Assembly: GCA_027574665.1 (NCBI GenBank)
Contig: CM050655.1
Location: forward strand, 6,932,170 to 6,996,169
Direction: 5' to 3'
Origin: Rhynochetos jubatus
Lineage: Eukaryota; Chordata; Aves; Eurypygiformes; Rhynochetidae
DNA length: 64,000 bases
Position 1 is the first letter of the stretch, and every line of letters starts with the position of its first letter. Position numbers and translations under genes: made by a program. Below the pieces are notes generated by a model that did no database searches, was not told where the DNA came from, and was given only the letters and a program-made list of their open reading frames with translations. This document shows, one piece after another, positions 32,251 to 45,440 of this stretch.

Positions 32251-35200
32251 ACTTAGCAACAAATATCAGTGTGATGGATCTACAAATATGTGCTCATCCT
32301 GTAGGTTATCTGGATACTCTCCCACAAAAACTAGTTTGAGTGAAGTGGGCAACCTTTAATGAAAGAGACAACTTCTGAAAAAGTCATCCTAGGAATTAGT
32401 TACCTTTACAGCTAGCCCTAACTTAATCTTGACCCGTGTTTGAACACACTGTTAGCATGCCATTAAAATGGGTAGACTACATACAGATATTACGTCCAAC
32501 AGGTGAAAGTAAATTGCAGAATCCATTACACATGATAATTGGCAGTATAATGGGATAGATGTCATAATGTATTTGGAGACAACTACCATTTAACTATCCG
32601 ATTTGATATTTTGACAGTTGCTTAACCTACAAAATGTGTTTCAGTAGAGAAGACGCTCATTGCCTACCCAGTGAAGCACAGATGAATCCTTGTTTTCTGA
32701 ACAGCTTGAGAAAAGTGGGGTACGGACTTTATTATTTACAACAAGAGGCCTGTTGCCTTACGCTTCATTAAATTTGAAAACTGAATTACGGCTTGAATGA
32801 TATCTAGTAAAGAAGCTCAGTAAAACCATTTCCAGTAGATTAATAATTCTAAAGAACTTTGTTAATTTTCCAGTACTATTAAAGAAATAATACATATATA
32901 TATCAGGTTCAAACTAGAGGCTGCAAAAGCAAATACTGACACATGAAGGGGTGAAGGAAAAGAAGGTAGGTCTGCAGAATTCAAACAAGTCATCACAAGA
33001 CTGATTTTGCTTCTCTTAACATAGGTGATATGGCTAGAGAAGTTTCAGAAACTCCCCTGCTGAGACAGGTGCCTTGAAACCCAAAAGCCATCAATCCTGG
33101 GCTGCAATTTCTGTGAACTGTCAGAGAATACAATACAGTTAATACTCCTAACTCACTTCCATGCTTCTGCAAAGTACTGCAAAAAATGAAAATCTACTCA
33201 TCTTCAACAAAACACACAATAAAACTGAGCTCCAGTTTATTGGAGGACTTCCAACATTAAGCTGAGCTTGACCCGACTTAAGAGCAAAAAGCCACTGCAC
33301 TCAGTCATCTTCAGTAGCTGTATCATCCTTATCAGTCACGAGCCTGATGACAGAGTTGGCAGAGGCCATTAAACACCAGGAATTCATGTGTGATATGCTG
33401 ATGATCTTATGTTATGCAAATCAAACAAAATATAAAAACATTTTAAGTTTAAATAAAACTGAGCCAGGAAATACAGATATGATCAACAGAGGTCATACTC
33501 TAAAACATACACCTTTTTATTATTTGGCATTTATCTCACCTCCAAAGGCATACATGCCATGCCTGTACAACAAACAGGATCCAAATACTGCAAATCTTGC
33601 CTCTGCTTTTTTCAAGCAACTGATCTTTCTGCTTTTCTCCCCATTTCCCTTCACTTCCTGTAACCTGAAAAACTTTCATATGTATCTCATCTTTTCTCCG
33701 GGTTGAGTGGTTTAAAAGTGGGTTATCTCCTCAAAGAGCTGAGTATAATAACAAATGGCTGCCAATCTTACCACTTGCATATGAACAGGAAGGGGCTCAG
33801 ACATCTGAGAATGGTCTCCCTTGGGAGATGGAGGAAATTGGCTGAGAACCTGACCCACTGTAAAAGAAGGACTGGACTTCGCTAGAAGAATGGGTTTGCT
33901 CAGGTGCCAGGCATCAGCCTCATGCGTATCAGATGCAGATTAATCTTTTTCCTGAACAGAAAGTTGGTTTTCCAAGGGAAAATAACTATCATTATTTTGA
34001 TTTGGTGTATGTTGAATAAGAGAACCTGGATATCCTGAATAAGAGATAACTGAGATAACTTGGGGCTGACAGAATCAGAACAATGACTTGAGACCCCAGA
34101 GAGCCCAAGAAGTGACCCTAGAATGTAGCAACCTCAAGAAATCCCATTTCATTGTTTGGTTTGGTTTCCAGAGGGCTGGTACTGGCTTCATTCCAGAAAT
34201 TCCCATTTGGAATTACATAGGCAGAAGCAGCTTTAAGCCAGCGACAACAGACTGATAGGCTGGAAAACTCTGACATCTATCTTCTTTCCCCACATGACAA
34301 GAGTTTGCTGAAAAGACAAATTGCATCTTCACAAACTCCCCTTCTCTGGCCAACTTCCCTGCCCCCTGCAAGGCACACTCTAAACAAAACCAAAATTTTA
34401 CTGGGATTTTTATTGTCTACATTCCCCTTATCAACTTTATTAGGTTTTCTAGAAGACCATTTATTGCGCTGGCGAGAAGGTAACCCAGTTCACATTACTG
34501 TGCCATTTTATAGTTCTCTGTGGGAGAACACAAAGTTTCAGAGAAAACTATTACAATTGTTTATGCAGAAAATCGGCGTTTTGGGCAGGGCCTCTTTATT
34601 ATGGTAACAGTTGTAGGCCTGGGAAAATTGAATTTATATCGAAAATAGTTTATACTTAGAAATAAATCTTTTTTGCTGTTGCAATTGTATATCACTGTTC
34701 ATAATGAACTTTTGAAAATCAGTAAGTGCTCTGATTATAGCATTATTTCTATGGTAACCCTATATTAGACGATGTACTGTGATTTATCTTTAAAGTAATT
34801 TCTAAGCCGTTAGGATTTTTAAACATCGATCTAACAAAAGTTACAATAAAAAATTATGAGACCGGTATAAATGAGCCAAAGAAAATAGGTGATAGAACAG
34901 CTATGAAACAAACTTTTAGAGCATCTTGAAACCCAAAAGAATTATATGGAACTTATTTGTCACAGGAGATTTAAAACACACTGTACCTAGAAATGCTTCT
35001 TTAACCTCTGGTGGTTTTCTTTTTCATTATTATTTTTTATTTTCTAAAAATGAAATCACATCAAAAATAACCATTGTGATTAGTAGCTTCTTTTTCTAAA
35101 AGGGCTACAGTTAAGGACTAAACTTCATTACAAATTTAATGTTAAGGTGTAACTGTAAGCCTTTTATTCAAATACTCCATAGTACTGTGAAATTATACAG

Positions 35201-38021
35201 CCAACTACAGCTGTGACATTTTGGTACCTGGGGTCCCTTTCTCCCTCCAGCCCAAATGCAGGAAGGGCACCCCTCTTCCCTAATTCAAAGGCACGGCCAG
35301 CTGCAGGGCTAGAACTCCTGACAGCAACACTCCCATTGGATTTTTTACTTCCTTTGCTTCACTCTCAATTCCCCTAGGCTGCACGATCCTTTCCCTGACT
35401 GGCAGTGTGGGCAATTAGAACAATCTTTATTCAATGTACATAAAATACTTCCTGCCCTACCAGTTGCCCCTTTCAAGCACAAACGTTTAATATAGTTTGG
35501 ATATGTGGAGAGTAATTTCAACTCAATATTGTAATCTCTGTAGAGAATCTTCAGTGCTAAATACCTCAGGAATATAAAATGGCCTGGCTGCAGCTCTCTG
35601 GTCAAACTGGCTGACCTCCAACCACTTCAATTAACCGTAAAAGTGAAATAGAGTAGTGCTGTGCTCAGGGAAAATACCGCAAAGAAGTGGAGCCAATGAG
35701 TTGTTTCAGGAAACCTGAAAGAATCACAAAAGGCCCAGTACAGTTTATCCCAGTCAAAAGCCAACGTTGAGGTGCCCTGAATTTCCAAATATGTTTTTCA
35801 GACACCGTCTGTAACACTAAGATCCTTTTCCAAATGTCTTTATATACAGACCAAACTAATCAGCAGCTCACAGATAACTCAGGCACAGTATCTTATTAGC
35901 CAGCCTTACTGTAAATGCAAAAGCTTGACACAAATCCTTGACATCTGGAAAGAACTCCATTATCTGGGAGGATTTCTGTATCCTTTGCAGCAAACTCTGT
36001 CAGTTACTAAGATAATAGATTTAAGATTCCCATGTAAATCAGTATCAGAGAGTTTGTAAGTCCTTCACAGTATGTGTGACAATCCCAAAACATATGTGCT
36101 CCTGAATGAAATGTTATTTGGGGTTTAAAATATGTTACGAGGTTTAAAGAGAAAATGTAAACTGTGAGGATATTATAGCTGATAAAATGCTAATGGAAGA
36201 CAGTCACTGTAAAGCTTGTCAAGAGTCAGACTGTTAGAGTAAGTCGTGAAAGAGCATTCAGAAGACAAGATCTTCCAAACCTTTACCCACGAGAACTGTT
36301 TAAGTGCTGGGAACTTCCCATACTACCATGCTCCTGTAATGTTTTGTTGTGACAGGAGCCATAAGTCTACCTGTGTTGTGTTAGCTACAGCATTTTCAAA
36401 GCCCACCCACGAACAAGCTTTCCAACCCATGATGCCTAAGCTGCCCAAGGAGGCAAGTTGGGTGATACGTGAAACATTTAGTGGAGTAAACTCAAGCTTT
36501 CTCAAAATCTGTGGGGAAACCTAGAGACAGTATATACACTGTACTATGCACTATCCTAGCTGAAGGCTTCACCAAGACAGTCTATTGTGTCATAATGGGG
36601 ACCATACACTCAATCTGATCACTCACACTAAAGGAAAAAATATTGCTAGCTTTATTAAAATTAAAACATTGACCATGGGGATGGGGAATGTCAGTAGCTA
36701 CATTTTTCTGTCTTGTAAGTACACCTGAAAGTCAGAAATAGTGTTTTGATTTTCCTACGATCACCGGTCAAGTCTATGGACAAAAAGGTGCCATCATGCC
36801 AGCGTGAAAGCTCCACTCCACTGACAACACAGAGTGCCTTTCTGCACTGCAGCCCCAGTACAGCAAATCACAGCTCTGTACTGAAGAGCTCTACCGAAAC
36901 CTAGAGTGCAAGTTTTGAGTATGGTGCTCACGTAGGAAATATGAGCAATTCTTTCTCAGAAACCCGTTGGGCTAAGTCTGCATGAAATACTGCATGAGCC
37001 TCACAGGCTCAGTTTTCAGCACTAGGGCTGTCTTACTCTAAAGAACTATCCAATACCTATGGTGTAAGAGCTTCTAATTATGGTAAATTACTGGGCTGCC
37101 CAGCACAAGGAGTTTGCCCTTTCTTTACAACTGACCCAAGTCTAGCAACATTCTGTGAAGTACATAAGCCAGGGGCACAGCGCCTGTCACCGAGAACCAG
37201 GGAAGGCAAATTACTGAATGCATCTGCGAGGCCCACAATGCACAAGGCTGATAAAGCTCAACAAATTCCAGGTAGCATGTGCCCTGTCCAAATAGTTGTG
37301 TGCAGTCTGTTGCGCTGATGAATTAGGCTTTCTTTAGCCTATAATGCTTCACATATATATTAGAAGTATATGTATAATAGGTAAAATGTGAACATACTTT
37401 TGAGTCTTTCTCAATTTTAAATGTCATGTATGCTCATTTTCAAGAAATGTAGGACAGTGACAGAGCACAGTTGTTGCAGTATTCATTGATGTCTCACTTT
37501 AAAAAGAACAAACAGGTGCTTAATTTCTTACCCCGACCTCAACAGGAATAAATAGCACAACATACAGTTTGAAACATACAGCTTAAGACACAGAAATGCC
37601 CAACCTTTTCACAACATGGACTGAATCCATGTCATCATATAACCTTTTCCCATTTTGCCTGCTGAACCAGTACTGTACCAGAAAAGATCTCACATTTTGA
37701 TTTGCTAACATGTATGGATTTTCACTATCAAGATTGCTCTTAGTCAACAAAGAAGTAATTGCTTTAATGATTATTCTGCTAATTGTTCAGCTACTCAACA
37801 GAAAAGGAATTAATTACTAAACTAATTCAACCATCACCAAATGATGGACATAGGTTGGAAATGCAAATGTAATTTGTAAAAATAATATGCTTAATTAAAC
37901 TATGAATATTTACGAATGTGTTTCAAATTCCATATTATTTAGTTCTGATCTTGAAAATGCTACACTAACTTCAGCAAAAAGGAAAATGTAATATGCACAA
38001 CTTAACAGTGGGCCTTGATGC

Positions 38022-38043
38022 GTACTCTCACTGTAGAGAGTAC
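38022..38043. other. Perfect 8-bp-stem hairpin
   Basis: GTACTCTC and GAGAGTAC flank the 6-nt spacer ACTGTA. The arms are too short for a microRNA precursor. It lies in unique AT-rich sequence. Confidence 0.4.
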
Positions 38044-38183
38044 TAACAATTGTACATCAAAATGAACTGTACTGATTGAAATTCAGACAGATAAAGAACA
38101 CTACTAAGGCACCCTGCAGATCAGTGTATAACATCCAGTGTAGAAAAATACACATGGCCAAGAAAAAATATTTCCAATGCTAC

Positions 38184-38262
38184 GAAAAAACCCAAACAAA
38201 ACAACAACAAAAAAACCCAAACCAAACCAAAAAAACCCAAACACAACCAAAAACCCCCAAAT
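38184..38262. repeat. A/C-rich low-complexity tract
   Basis: The tract is built of AAAAAACCC, CAAAC and ACAAC units. It lies directly next to the donor side of the exon-like block 38276-38334 and would form the start of its downstream intron. Confidence 0.7.
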
Positions 38263-38275
38263 AAATATCCCTTAC

Positions 38276-38334
38276 CTTTTTCTTGAGTCTGATCAGTTGA
38301 ATTTCTTTTCCACAACTGATCAGAAGTGAAGAGC
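38276..38334 (-). CDS. Candidate short coding exon C (unidentified)
   Basis: The minus strand reads an excellent acceptor (ATTTTTCATTCTTTATTTCAG), a 59-nt block, and a strong donor AAAAAG/GTAAGGGAT. Two frames are open. One gives LFTSDQLWKRNSTDQTQEK starting at phase 2 and the other SSLLISCGKEIQLIRLKKK. The first looks more like soluble protein. The splice-site pair is the best in the window, but a 59-nt open stretch carries little coding information and I do not recognise either peptide. It could equally be a non-coding RNA exon or chance. No neighbouring exon could be tied to it. Confidence 0.2.
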
Positions 38335-39910
38335 CTGAAATAAAGAATGAAAAATGGAATTCACAATAGCGTTCCATGGAGGATTATGGTAATAACTGAT
38401 CTGCAGTAGAATTGTAGGATTGTTTTTTGTTTGGGTTTTTTTGCCAAGTCATTATGTAAGTAGTCTCTCAACATTGCAATTATGTATTTTAGATGAAGTG
38501 GACAAATTTCAAGACACCAGTAACACTGATTATAATCACAGAGAGCTTCTGACTGATTATATTAGGGAAACATATACAAGGCAGATCTACTGATCAACAG
38601 AAAAATTAGTTTAAAAGTACCCTAATCTAACAGAATAAGCACAACTGGCAAAACTATAAACATGAAAAGAATGTGCAATAATAATTCATTCAGCAGGTTT
38701 AAAAATCTTATTTAAAATGGCACGTAATAATTCCCTGCATAAATGGATTGTGACCTAAAAAAATCCAACAATTTTAGATTATAAAAATATAAACACCTTT
38801 ATTTTCAAGTCAAAAATAGGACATAAAAGGAACATTGAGATTTTTCTAAAAGCATGTTAGAACTGACCAGGAATAGCAAAGCAAGAGACAGAGAAGAGAA
38901 ATGGTGATGTGTGAACAGCTGTGGCGCTTCTTGGCTTCATACAGGTTTCTACCAAAAGGATTTGTTGACATAATTCTAAATAAAGGGTGGTGTGGGGGGG
39001 GTGCCAGTACATACTTAGCTTCTTTGATAAACAGAAAACTGCACAAATGTTGGAAGAAAACTTACCATATGAAAAAGAAAAAAAAGACTAATTGAAGACC
39101 ATATAAAAATACAGAAGCAGAGAAGATGGAATGTAAGCTCACACAGCTTGGAAATCAATGTAGTATTTTATTCTCAATGCCTTTTCTAAGATTTATTCCT
39201 TCAAATTAAAAAAAAATCCACCATCCTCAAGTAGCCCATGTTGATTTAAGATGTGACTTTACCATCTGTGGCGTATTAAATCCTTCCTTCGGTGTAAGAC
39301 ACCCAAGAAAAAAAATCCAGACAAAACAACAGTTTCTCTCAATTATACTGATCAATAAAACCAGAGCTGTATTTTAAGGGATTATATTTCTAAGTCTAAT
39401 TGCCTAGTTAATGCTCACACAACATATGCATTTGACTAGGCTTTCAGAAATCACTGTAATACTAGAAACTTTGGCCTCTGAGAAATGTAACTCGTGTTTC
39501 AGTGATGTCTGAGCACCTAGTAAATAACATCGTCCACAGTTTCCTATGAAAAATTTGAGGTATTTGTAAGGACAATATGGTAGACAACATCAGTACACCA
39601 GACCATCAGTTACAGAACTGCCAAGCTATTTTGTTCACTGGGGGAAGGTGGGGAGAAAGGGTATAACAACGTTGGTAAAACCTTGGCAGAAGGCTCTGGC
39701 AGAACTGTGTGACCTTCTCTTGTAACACACAATATTGACTATCAAATATTTGGAGTTTTGACCTGGCCATCAGAACCAAACCCCACCAAACTAGAGTTGT
39801 ATGAAAAGGCAGTTCCTTGCACCACAGACTCTACCCTGTAACACACAATCTCTCAGACACTGGGACAGAGAAACTTAATCTGAGCTATGCCTGTATGTAA
39901 AACCAGTAAT
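38335..39910. other. Unique AT-rich non-coding DNA
   Basis: A T/G-rich tract lies at 38419-38442. Nothing else was recognised. Confidence 0.5.
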
Positions 39911-40110
39911 AATAGAATATTAGAATCATAGAACTCTAGAACGGTTTGGGCTGGAAGGGACCTTAAAGCTCATCTAGTTCCAACCCCCTGCCATGGGCAG
40001 GGACACCCTCCACTAGACCAGGTTGCTCCAAGCCTCATCCAGCCTGGCCTTGGACACTTCCAGGGATGGGGCATCCACAGGGATGGGGCATCCACAGGGA
40101 TGGGGCATTC
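39911..40110 (-). mobile_element. CR1: CR1 LINE 3' tail with internal triplication
   Basis: The plus strand carries the reverse complement of a CR1 3' end. It begins with degenerate terminal motifs (ATAGAATATTAGAATCATAG), then GGTTTGGGCTGGAAGGGACC, AGTTCCAACCCCCTGCC, CCAGGTTGCTCCAAGCC and GGACACTTCCAGGGATGGGG. It is truncated where a 17-bp unit is repeated almost three times (40061-40109). It shares about 75 identical bases with the copy at 25317-25436. Confidence 0.95.
40061..40109. repeat. 17-bp tandem repeat, about 2.9 copies
   Basis: The unit CAGGGATGGGGCATCCA occurs at 40061-40077 and 40078-40094, with a partial third copy at 40095-40109. It lies at the truncated edge of the CR1 tail. 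A single copy of this unit is normal CR1 sequence, so the extra copies arose by local duplication at or after insertion. Confidence 0.95.
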
Positions 40111-43100
40111 TATTGTAAGAGCCACCAAATTTAATTGCAGTTTTGGTAAGCTGCAACACCAAGTAACTAAGCTTCTTCACTCAAGCTGGTAGCAGACACA
40201 AGCACACATTAATGAGACCTTAAGACACTCCCTAATTTCTTCCTGGACAAAAGGCAATCTTCCTATCCTCTGTTTCCCTTACACAAACATTCAATATAAT
40301 TAAAACAGGGAAACTTTATTTTTCATCCTGTTTATGCTTTTTGGTCACTTTCTATGTGCTAAGATTCAGTTTGAGTGCAGAGGGGTTCTGGAGTAATTTT
40401 AGACCCTTATTCTAGGACTTCTCCACATCCATTAGAAACGGGAAGGGATGAGCAACTTTACCCAAGGATCCCTTCATTTATGTTCAGCATAAAGCTGACC
40501 CCCAAAAAATTCTTTCAGGAAGGTGGTGGAACACTGGAGAGCTGCTCTGGGACAATGATTTTAAAGAGCTCCCTGACCCTCCTCTCTCTTTTTAACATAT
40601 TAGGTCAGATGTAGAGTCCTCAGCAGAGCAGCCTGCACTTGTACAGACGCTCATCTCGCTCTTAGGCCGTTGATGGATTTTCCTGATGTGGAGATGCCAG
40701 CTTTTGAAGAGGCAACCTGGTCACTGGGATCAGACCAGGAGTTTGGGATAACTCTAGCTCCTCAAAACTGAAATCCCGATGGATTTCCTACTCTGTGATG
40801 TTCTTAATGGCATCAGCACAGAAGTCTGAAATGCGTTCAAGGCATCAGCGTGTGCAGAGAAAGCATGCTGACTAAAGGCCCAGTTCTACATTTCCATTAG
40901 CTGCAAAACCCCTCCCTGATATTTTCCTGAAAAAAGAAAAGCCACTAAATCCAGAGTTCCATCTAACTATGAGTTGCCGACTGTTTGCTTACATGTGCAA
41001 ATTAAGCAATCAAAATAGATTACAGAAAAGAAGACAAGTAACTCTAGCCAGTTGTTTATCACTGACACTTTTTGGCAAGTTCTACCAGTACAAAATAAAT
41101 CAGAGCACTTCTGTACATCTGTCAGAGGCAGTTATACAACTATTAGGCAGGAGATTTTAACTTTCTAGTCTGCACATTGTAAATGGGGATTTAAATCATG
41201 ATCTGAAAGTTACATGGGATTCTCTCAATTTCCCATGTTTGAGAACAGGATACTGTAAAACTGGGATATGCTCAAGCTTCCAAATTTTTCCCCTCTTTAA
41301 ATTGTTTGAAAACTGATCTCATTCGCCTTCCAGCCAGCCAGGTGCTGCCCTTCGCCCTCCCCATTCTCCCTCCTCTCTTTATACCTATCTCTAAACACTC
41401 GTTCAGCTGCAGCACCTCTGGGAACAAGCCATGAAGCTCTGTCCATTGGCAACCTCCCATCCTTCTGTCCAAACTGAAGTTTCACAGCATCTCCTTGGTC
41501 TCTGCTTGGCTGTCCCAGCACCTCTAACATGCCAGAAAACACAACTAGCTTTCCATCATTGCAGCCTACAATGGGCAAAAGCTGTTACAGTACATAACCA
41601 CACACGTAAACACACTAGTAGAGAAGTGATACTGTCATTCTCCAACAAACAATGGTTTTCAACACAAACAAGGAAGTTCTCTGTATTATAGATATCTCCA
41701 CTATTCTTGAAAACAGGAAACTGTTTTCTCTTTTGTTTCCTGAGTTGGCAATGTTAGACTATATGGCATTTCAGCAATCCTATCAGTTCACAGCAATGCA
41801 CGATTCATTAACAGGTTCATCTCCATTCATAAAATTCTAAGGCAATTAAATAGGAATTGGTTTTTCTCCAGAGAGGCTTCTCCAGCTAAAAATAAAATAG
41901 AATTTAGACAATGACTGGCATTATTTATATCAACAATTCTACTGGAATGATAATACACAGCAGCTTTCACATGCAAATATACATACATTTAAATGATTTA
42001 AGAAGGATTAAAATAAGGAGCTTAATACATTTCTTTGCTTGTGCTCAATCTTTTCACTCGCTTAAGAATCTTATGAAAGATGCCTCTCAAAGCAATTCCT
42101 TTGGACTGTGGAGAAATGTCAGTACACTACACTGAAAACATTCTCACCACATATAAAAGAAATAGCAAGTGATTAAAAAGGTACATAAATAGTTTGTGGT
42201 AAAAAAGTTTATTCAAATCACCATTCAACAACGTACTAAATATAAAAAAAATAACAAATATGTTTAAATGTGTAAATGTCATTGAGATATACTAAAAATT
42301 TTCAACAGGGTAGGATTCTTTCAACAAGGTTTATCATTAGAAGATTAACCTCACAAATAGATCGGAACCTATGGTAACTGTGTCTCTTAGCACACTGAAA
42401 ACAAGAGTGCCAGCATAATGGGCCAGGTCCCACCACTGGCTGTCTCCACAGATGCAGTAACGGCTCCTTTCCAGGGTTAAACAAACAAAAATAAGGTCAT
42501 GTCTGGAAACATTTGTGTTTCCTCTGCATTATTTATTCACTGTAGGAACACTGGACAAAATTAATTTACACTGACTTTTCACAAGCATATTTCTCACTAT
42601 CCCAAGTTTAACGCTGTTTAGTAATTGTAGCATGAAGCTACACAGAAACAAACAGTAAATCTGAATTCAGATGCTAATATTTCATTACGTGAAAAACAAT
42701 ACCTTGCTTGCAAGGCGCTGCAATACAGAGATTAACATCCCATGCTGTATCGTCACAGAAATACAACATATTACTCCAAATAGCAACACATGCAACTACG
42801 GTTTTCTCTCCTTTCATGTTCATGCTAAATTACTTGCTTCCAATTACCCCAGCATTGCCAATAACCATGTAATTCTGCAGTATTTCAAACTTTTCAAGTT
42901 TCTGATCCTCATATTAACATGATCAATACTGAATTAGCATAGACACTACATTGAAATTTCCGTTCCACAAGGCTAGACAGCAAATCTCTACTGAGCTCTA
43001 AAAAGCCTACATAGAGACAGCAAATAAAGCAGATGCCAGTTTAAAAAAAAAACTCATCACTTCAACACAGTAATGATTTTTAACACTTCAGATTGCCAAC

Positions 43101-45422
43101 AGTGTGATCAGAGTGCAATTTTTAGTTGTATCTGTTAAATTAACATCTTATTAATTAACATTCTTTTTGAGGTCAAAGTTTTGCCTGTCATGGTGTCCAT
43201 ATGTTTGGGTGGGCTGATAGGGCGACAGCATTCATGCCATCAAAAATAGAAATGGATTTTTCCTTCATCTAAAGTCTCAAATTCAATGACTTGCACTTGT
43301 AAGCTTATAGAAGAAAAATCATACCAAACTGAACAGAATTCAACTGAATAGAATTTAAATGTCCTGTGAGATTTTTTAATTCTATTTTGAAAGGCTTACA
43401 TGGAAGCAGGCTGCTCTTCTGGACAGCAGAAATACAAATCTTCAGAACTTTGACTTATCCCTCACCTGCTTGTCAGCTTCTTCCTATGTCTCTCCTTCTA
43501 TCTGAACTCTAACTAGCATTATAAAAATCTATAAAATCACTCACATCGTTGGGCTTCCCTACAAACACTGGATGGTAGTTTCAAACTGACCCCTCTGACA
43601 AAGACTGGCTGGCCCCAAACCCCAAAGTTTCAATCTGCCAGACCATGGAGGGGCTGACCCTTTCCAGCAGAGCTGACAAAGGCCAAACATCTCCACAGGA
43701 AACTCCAATAACTGGCGAGTGGCTCTTCAAAATCTTAATTTCACTGATGAGGAGTCAGGGCTGCTTGCTGGCTGACACAGCACACTTATTTCAAAACTCT
43801 GAGGTATGTATAAGCCACTAATAAGAAAAGACAACTTTCAGCATACCAAGAAAAAGAGGTTCTCTGACCCCAACAAAAGCTAGAGAAGAGACAAAGAATG
43901 AGGGCTGGAGTAGCCAACTCACTAGCACAGATATCCTACTTATAACTCTGATACATCATGGAACAAGAATCAGCAAATAACACCAAACTAGCCACTCTAT
44001 CTCCCTGCTCTCTTTGGAAAAATAAGTATAATATCTTGTCCCTCATACCTGAATAGTAATAAAATGGGATGGCAGGAGTAAGAATCCACATTGTTTTTTG
44101 AAAGGAAAAGCCAATAGAAGGGAATTCAATCTGCATGTTATCTTTTTATATCAAAGCACTTAGGGTTGTGCGTTAAACGGATAAATTTGACCCCTTTCTT
44201 ATTTTTGTTCTCAGTTCAGTCCCACACACTCCATATAGATGAGAACGTCCTCTTCATGCCCTAGGTATCTTCTTTAAGTCCTAAAACTTGCCATGATCAG
44301 ACATCAAAATTTAGAGGGCAGGTTTCTCAGTAGCTTGTTATGCAAACTAGATGATTCAAAGGCACCTGCTGCCCATAAACTTAGAACAAAGTGCTGAAAT
44401 GCACTTCAGCACAAACAAAGAGTAAACTGTAAGTAGGTTTACTTTTTAGTAACTCCACCAGCAGTCTATTATCCATAAATTACAACGATTTTATGCAGGG
44501 TTTTCAATGAAAGAGAATCATGATTTTGCTGCTTTATTAGCAGCCATGAAATACGATCCCGATTGATTCTTAAGTGTTTATCGACACTGGTAATTGCAGT
44601 CAAACACACCGGGATATTAGTGTGCCTCCAAACCAGAAGTCACAGACAACTCTTCTCCCCAGTTACTCCAGGTGTTTCATTTGAGATCTTTACTAAAACC
44701 CTGCAGAGTTCCATCAGATGTGTCTTACTATTGTCCAAAACCAGATACGTATATCAGAAATCAGAGAAACTGACAGAATTCTGCCAATCATTACCTAATG
44801 CAGATGCACTTTAACTAACTCATTTCATTTATCTCAAGAGCACCTTATTCTGGGTGCTGGGTGATAGAAAGAGAAATACATTTGACTTGTGTCGTCAGGT
44901 TTTAAGTATAAGGGAACACTTTATACTCAGACTACCATTTTCAGTAGTTCATAAGATTATACTTTTAAAGCAGTGTTGAATGTGATTCTGCCTTTACAAC
45001 CAATACCTCCTGTAAACTTTCCAGTATGAAAAGTTGATATCTGATTAATTTTCAAAAATAAAATAAATGTCTAAACATAATGAGCATGTCAGAAGTTTGT
45101 TTCCTCATCCAGTTATATGCAGGCTTCCCAACATAAGTCTTCAGTGTGACTGCATAGGAACTTTAGAAAAAATAACTTGGGCTGATTATTTTAGACAAGA
45201 AACCTCCTGCGTTTAAATATATTTCATTACTTTTATGGGCCTGAGTAAGTACAGCCCGCATGCCAGTAAGAGCCTCCTACATATCATGCTGATAACATAA
45301 CCAAACATACTACGATGATGCACAATGACAGTCTGTCAGAACATACACACACAGTGGTGTTTCATAGGGATGCAATGACTTGACACAGACAGAAACGTTG
45401 TGAAGCACCACAACTTGCTCAC

Positions 45423-45440
45423 TTTGACCTAAAGGTCAAA
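45423..45440. promoter_or_regulatory. Everted nuclear-receptor repeat (ER2-type)
   Basis: TTTGACCT and AGGTCAAA are perfect inverted copies separated by AA. They present two canonical AGGTCA half-sites in everted orientation with extended AAA flanks. This is a sequence match only, and the cognate receptor and activity are unknown. Confidence 0.35.

Larger units (their letters stand above)
30322..38275. other. Unique AT-rich non-coding DNA
   Basis: No transposon or gene was recognised in about 8 kb. Items seen are a T/G-rich tract at 31348-31391, an A/C-rich tract with (CCA)5 at 32161-32250, an octamer ATGCAAAT near 33414-33421, and the hairpin at 38022-38043. Open frames up to 119 codons (for example 33347-33706) have no recognisable features. 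Confidence 0.5.

Noticed and set aside
41290-41580. 93-codon minus-strand frame over a pyrimidine-rich patch
   Set aside because: The purine-rich antisense avoids stops by composition. No domain and no splice sites were found.
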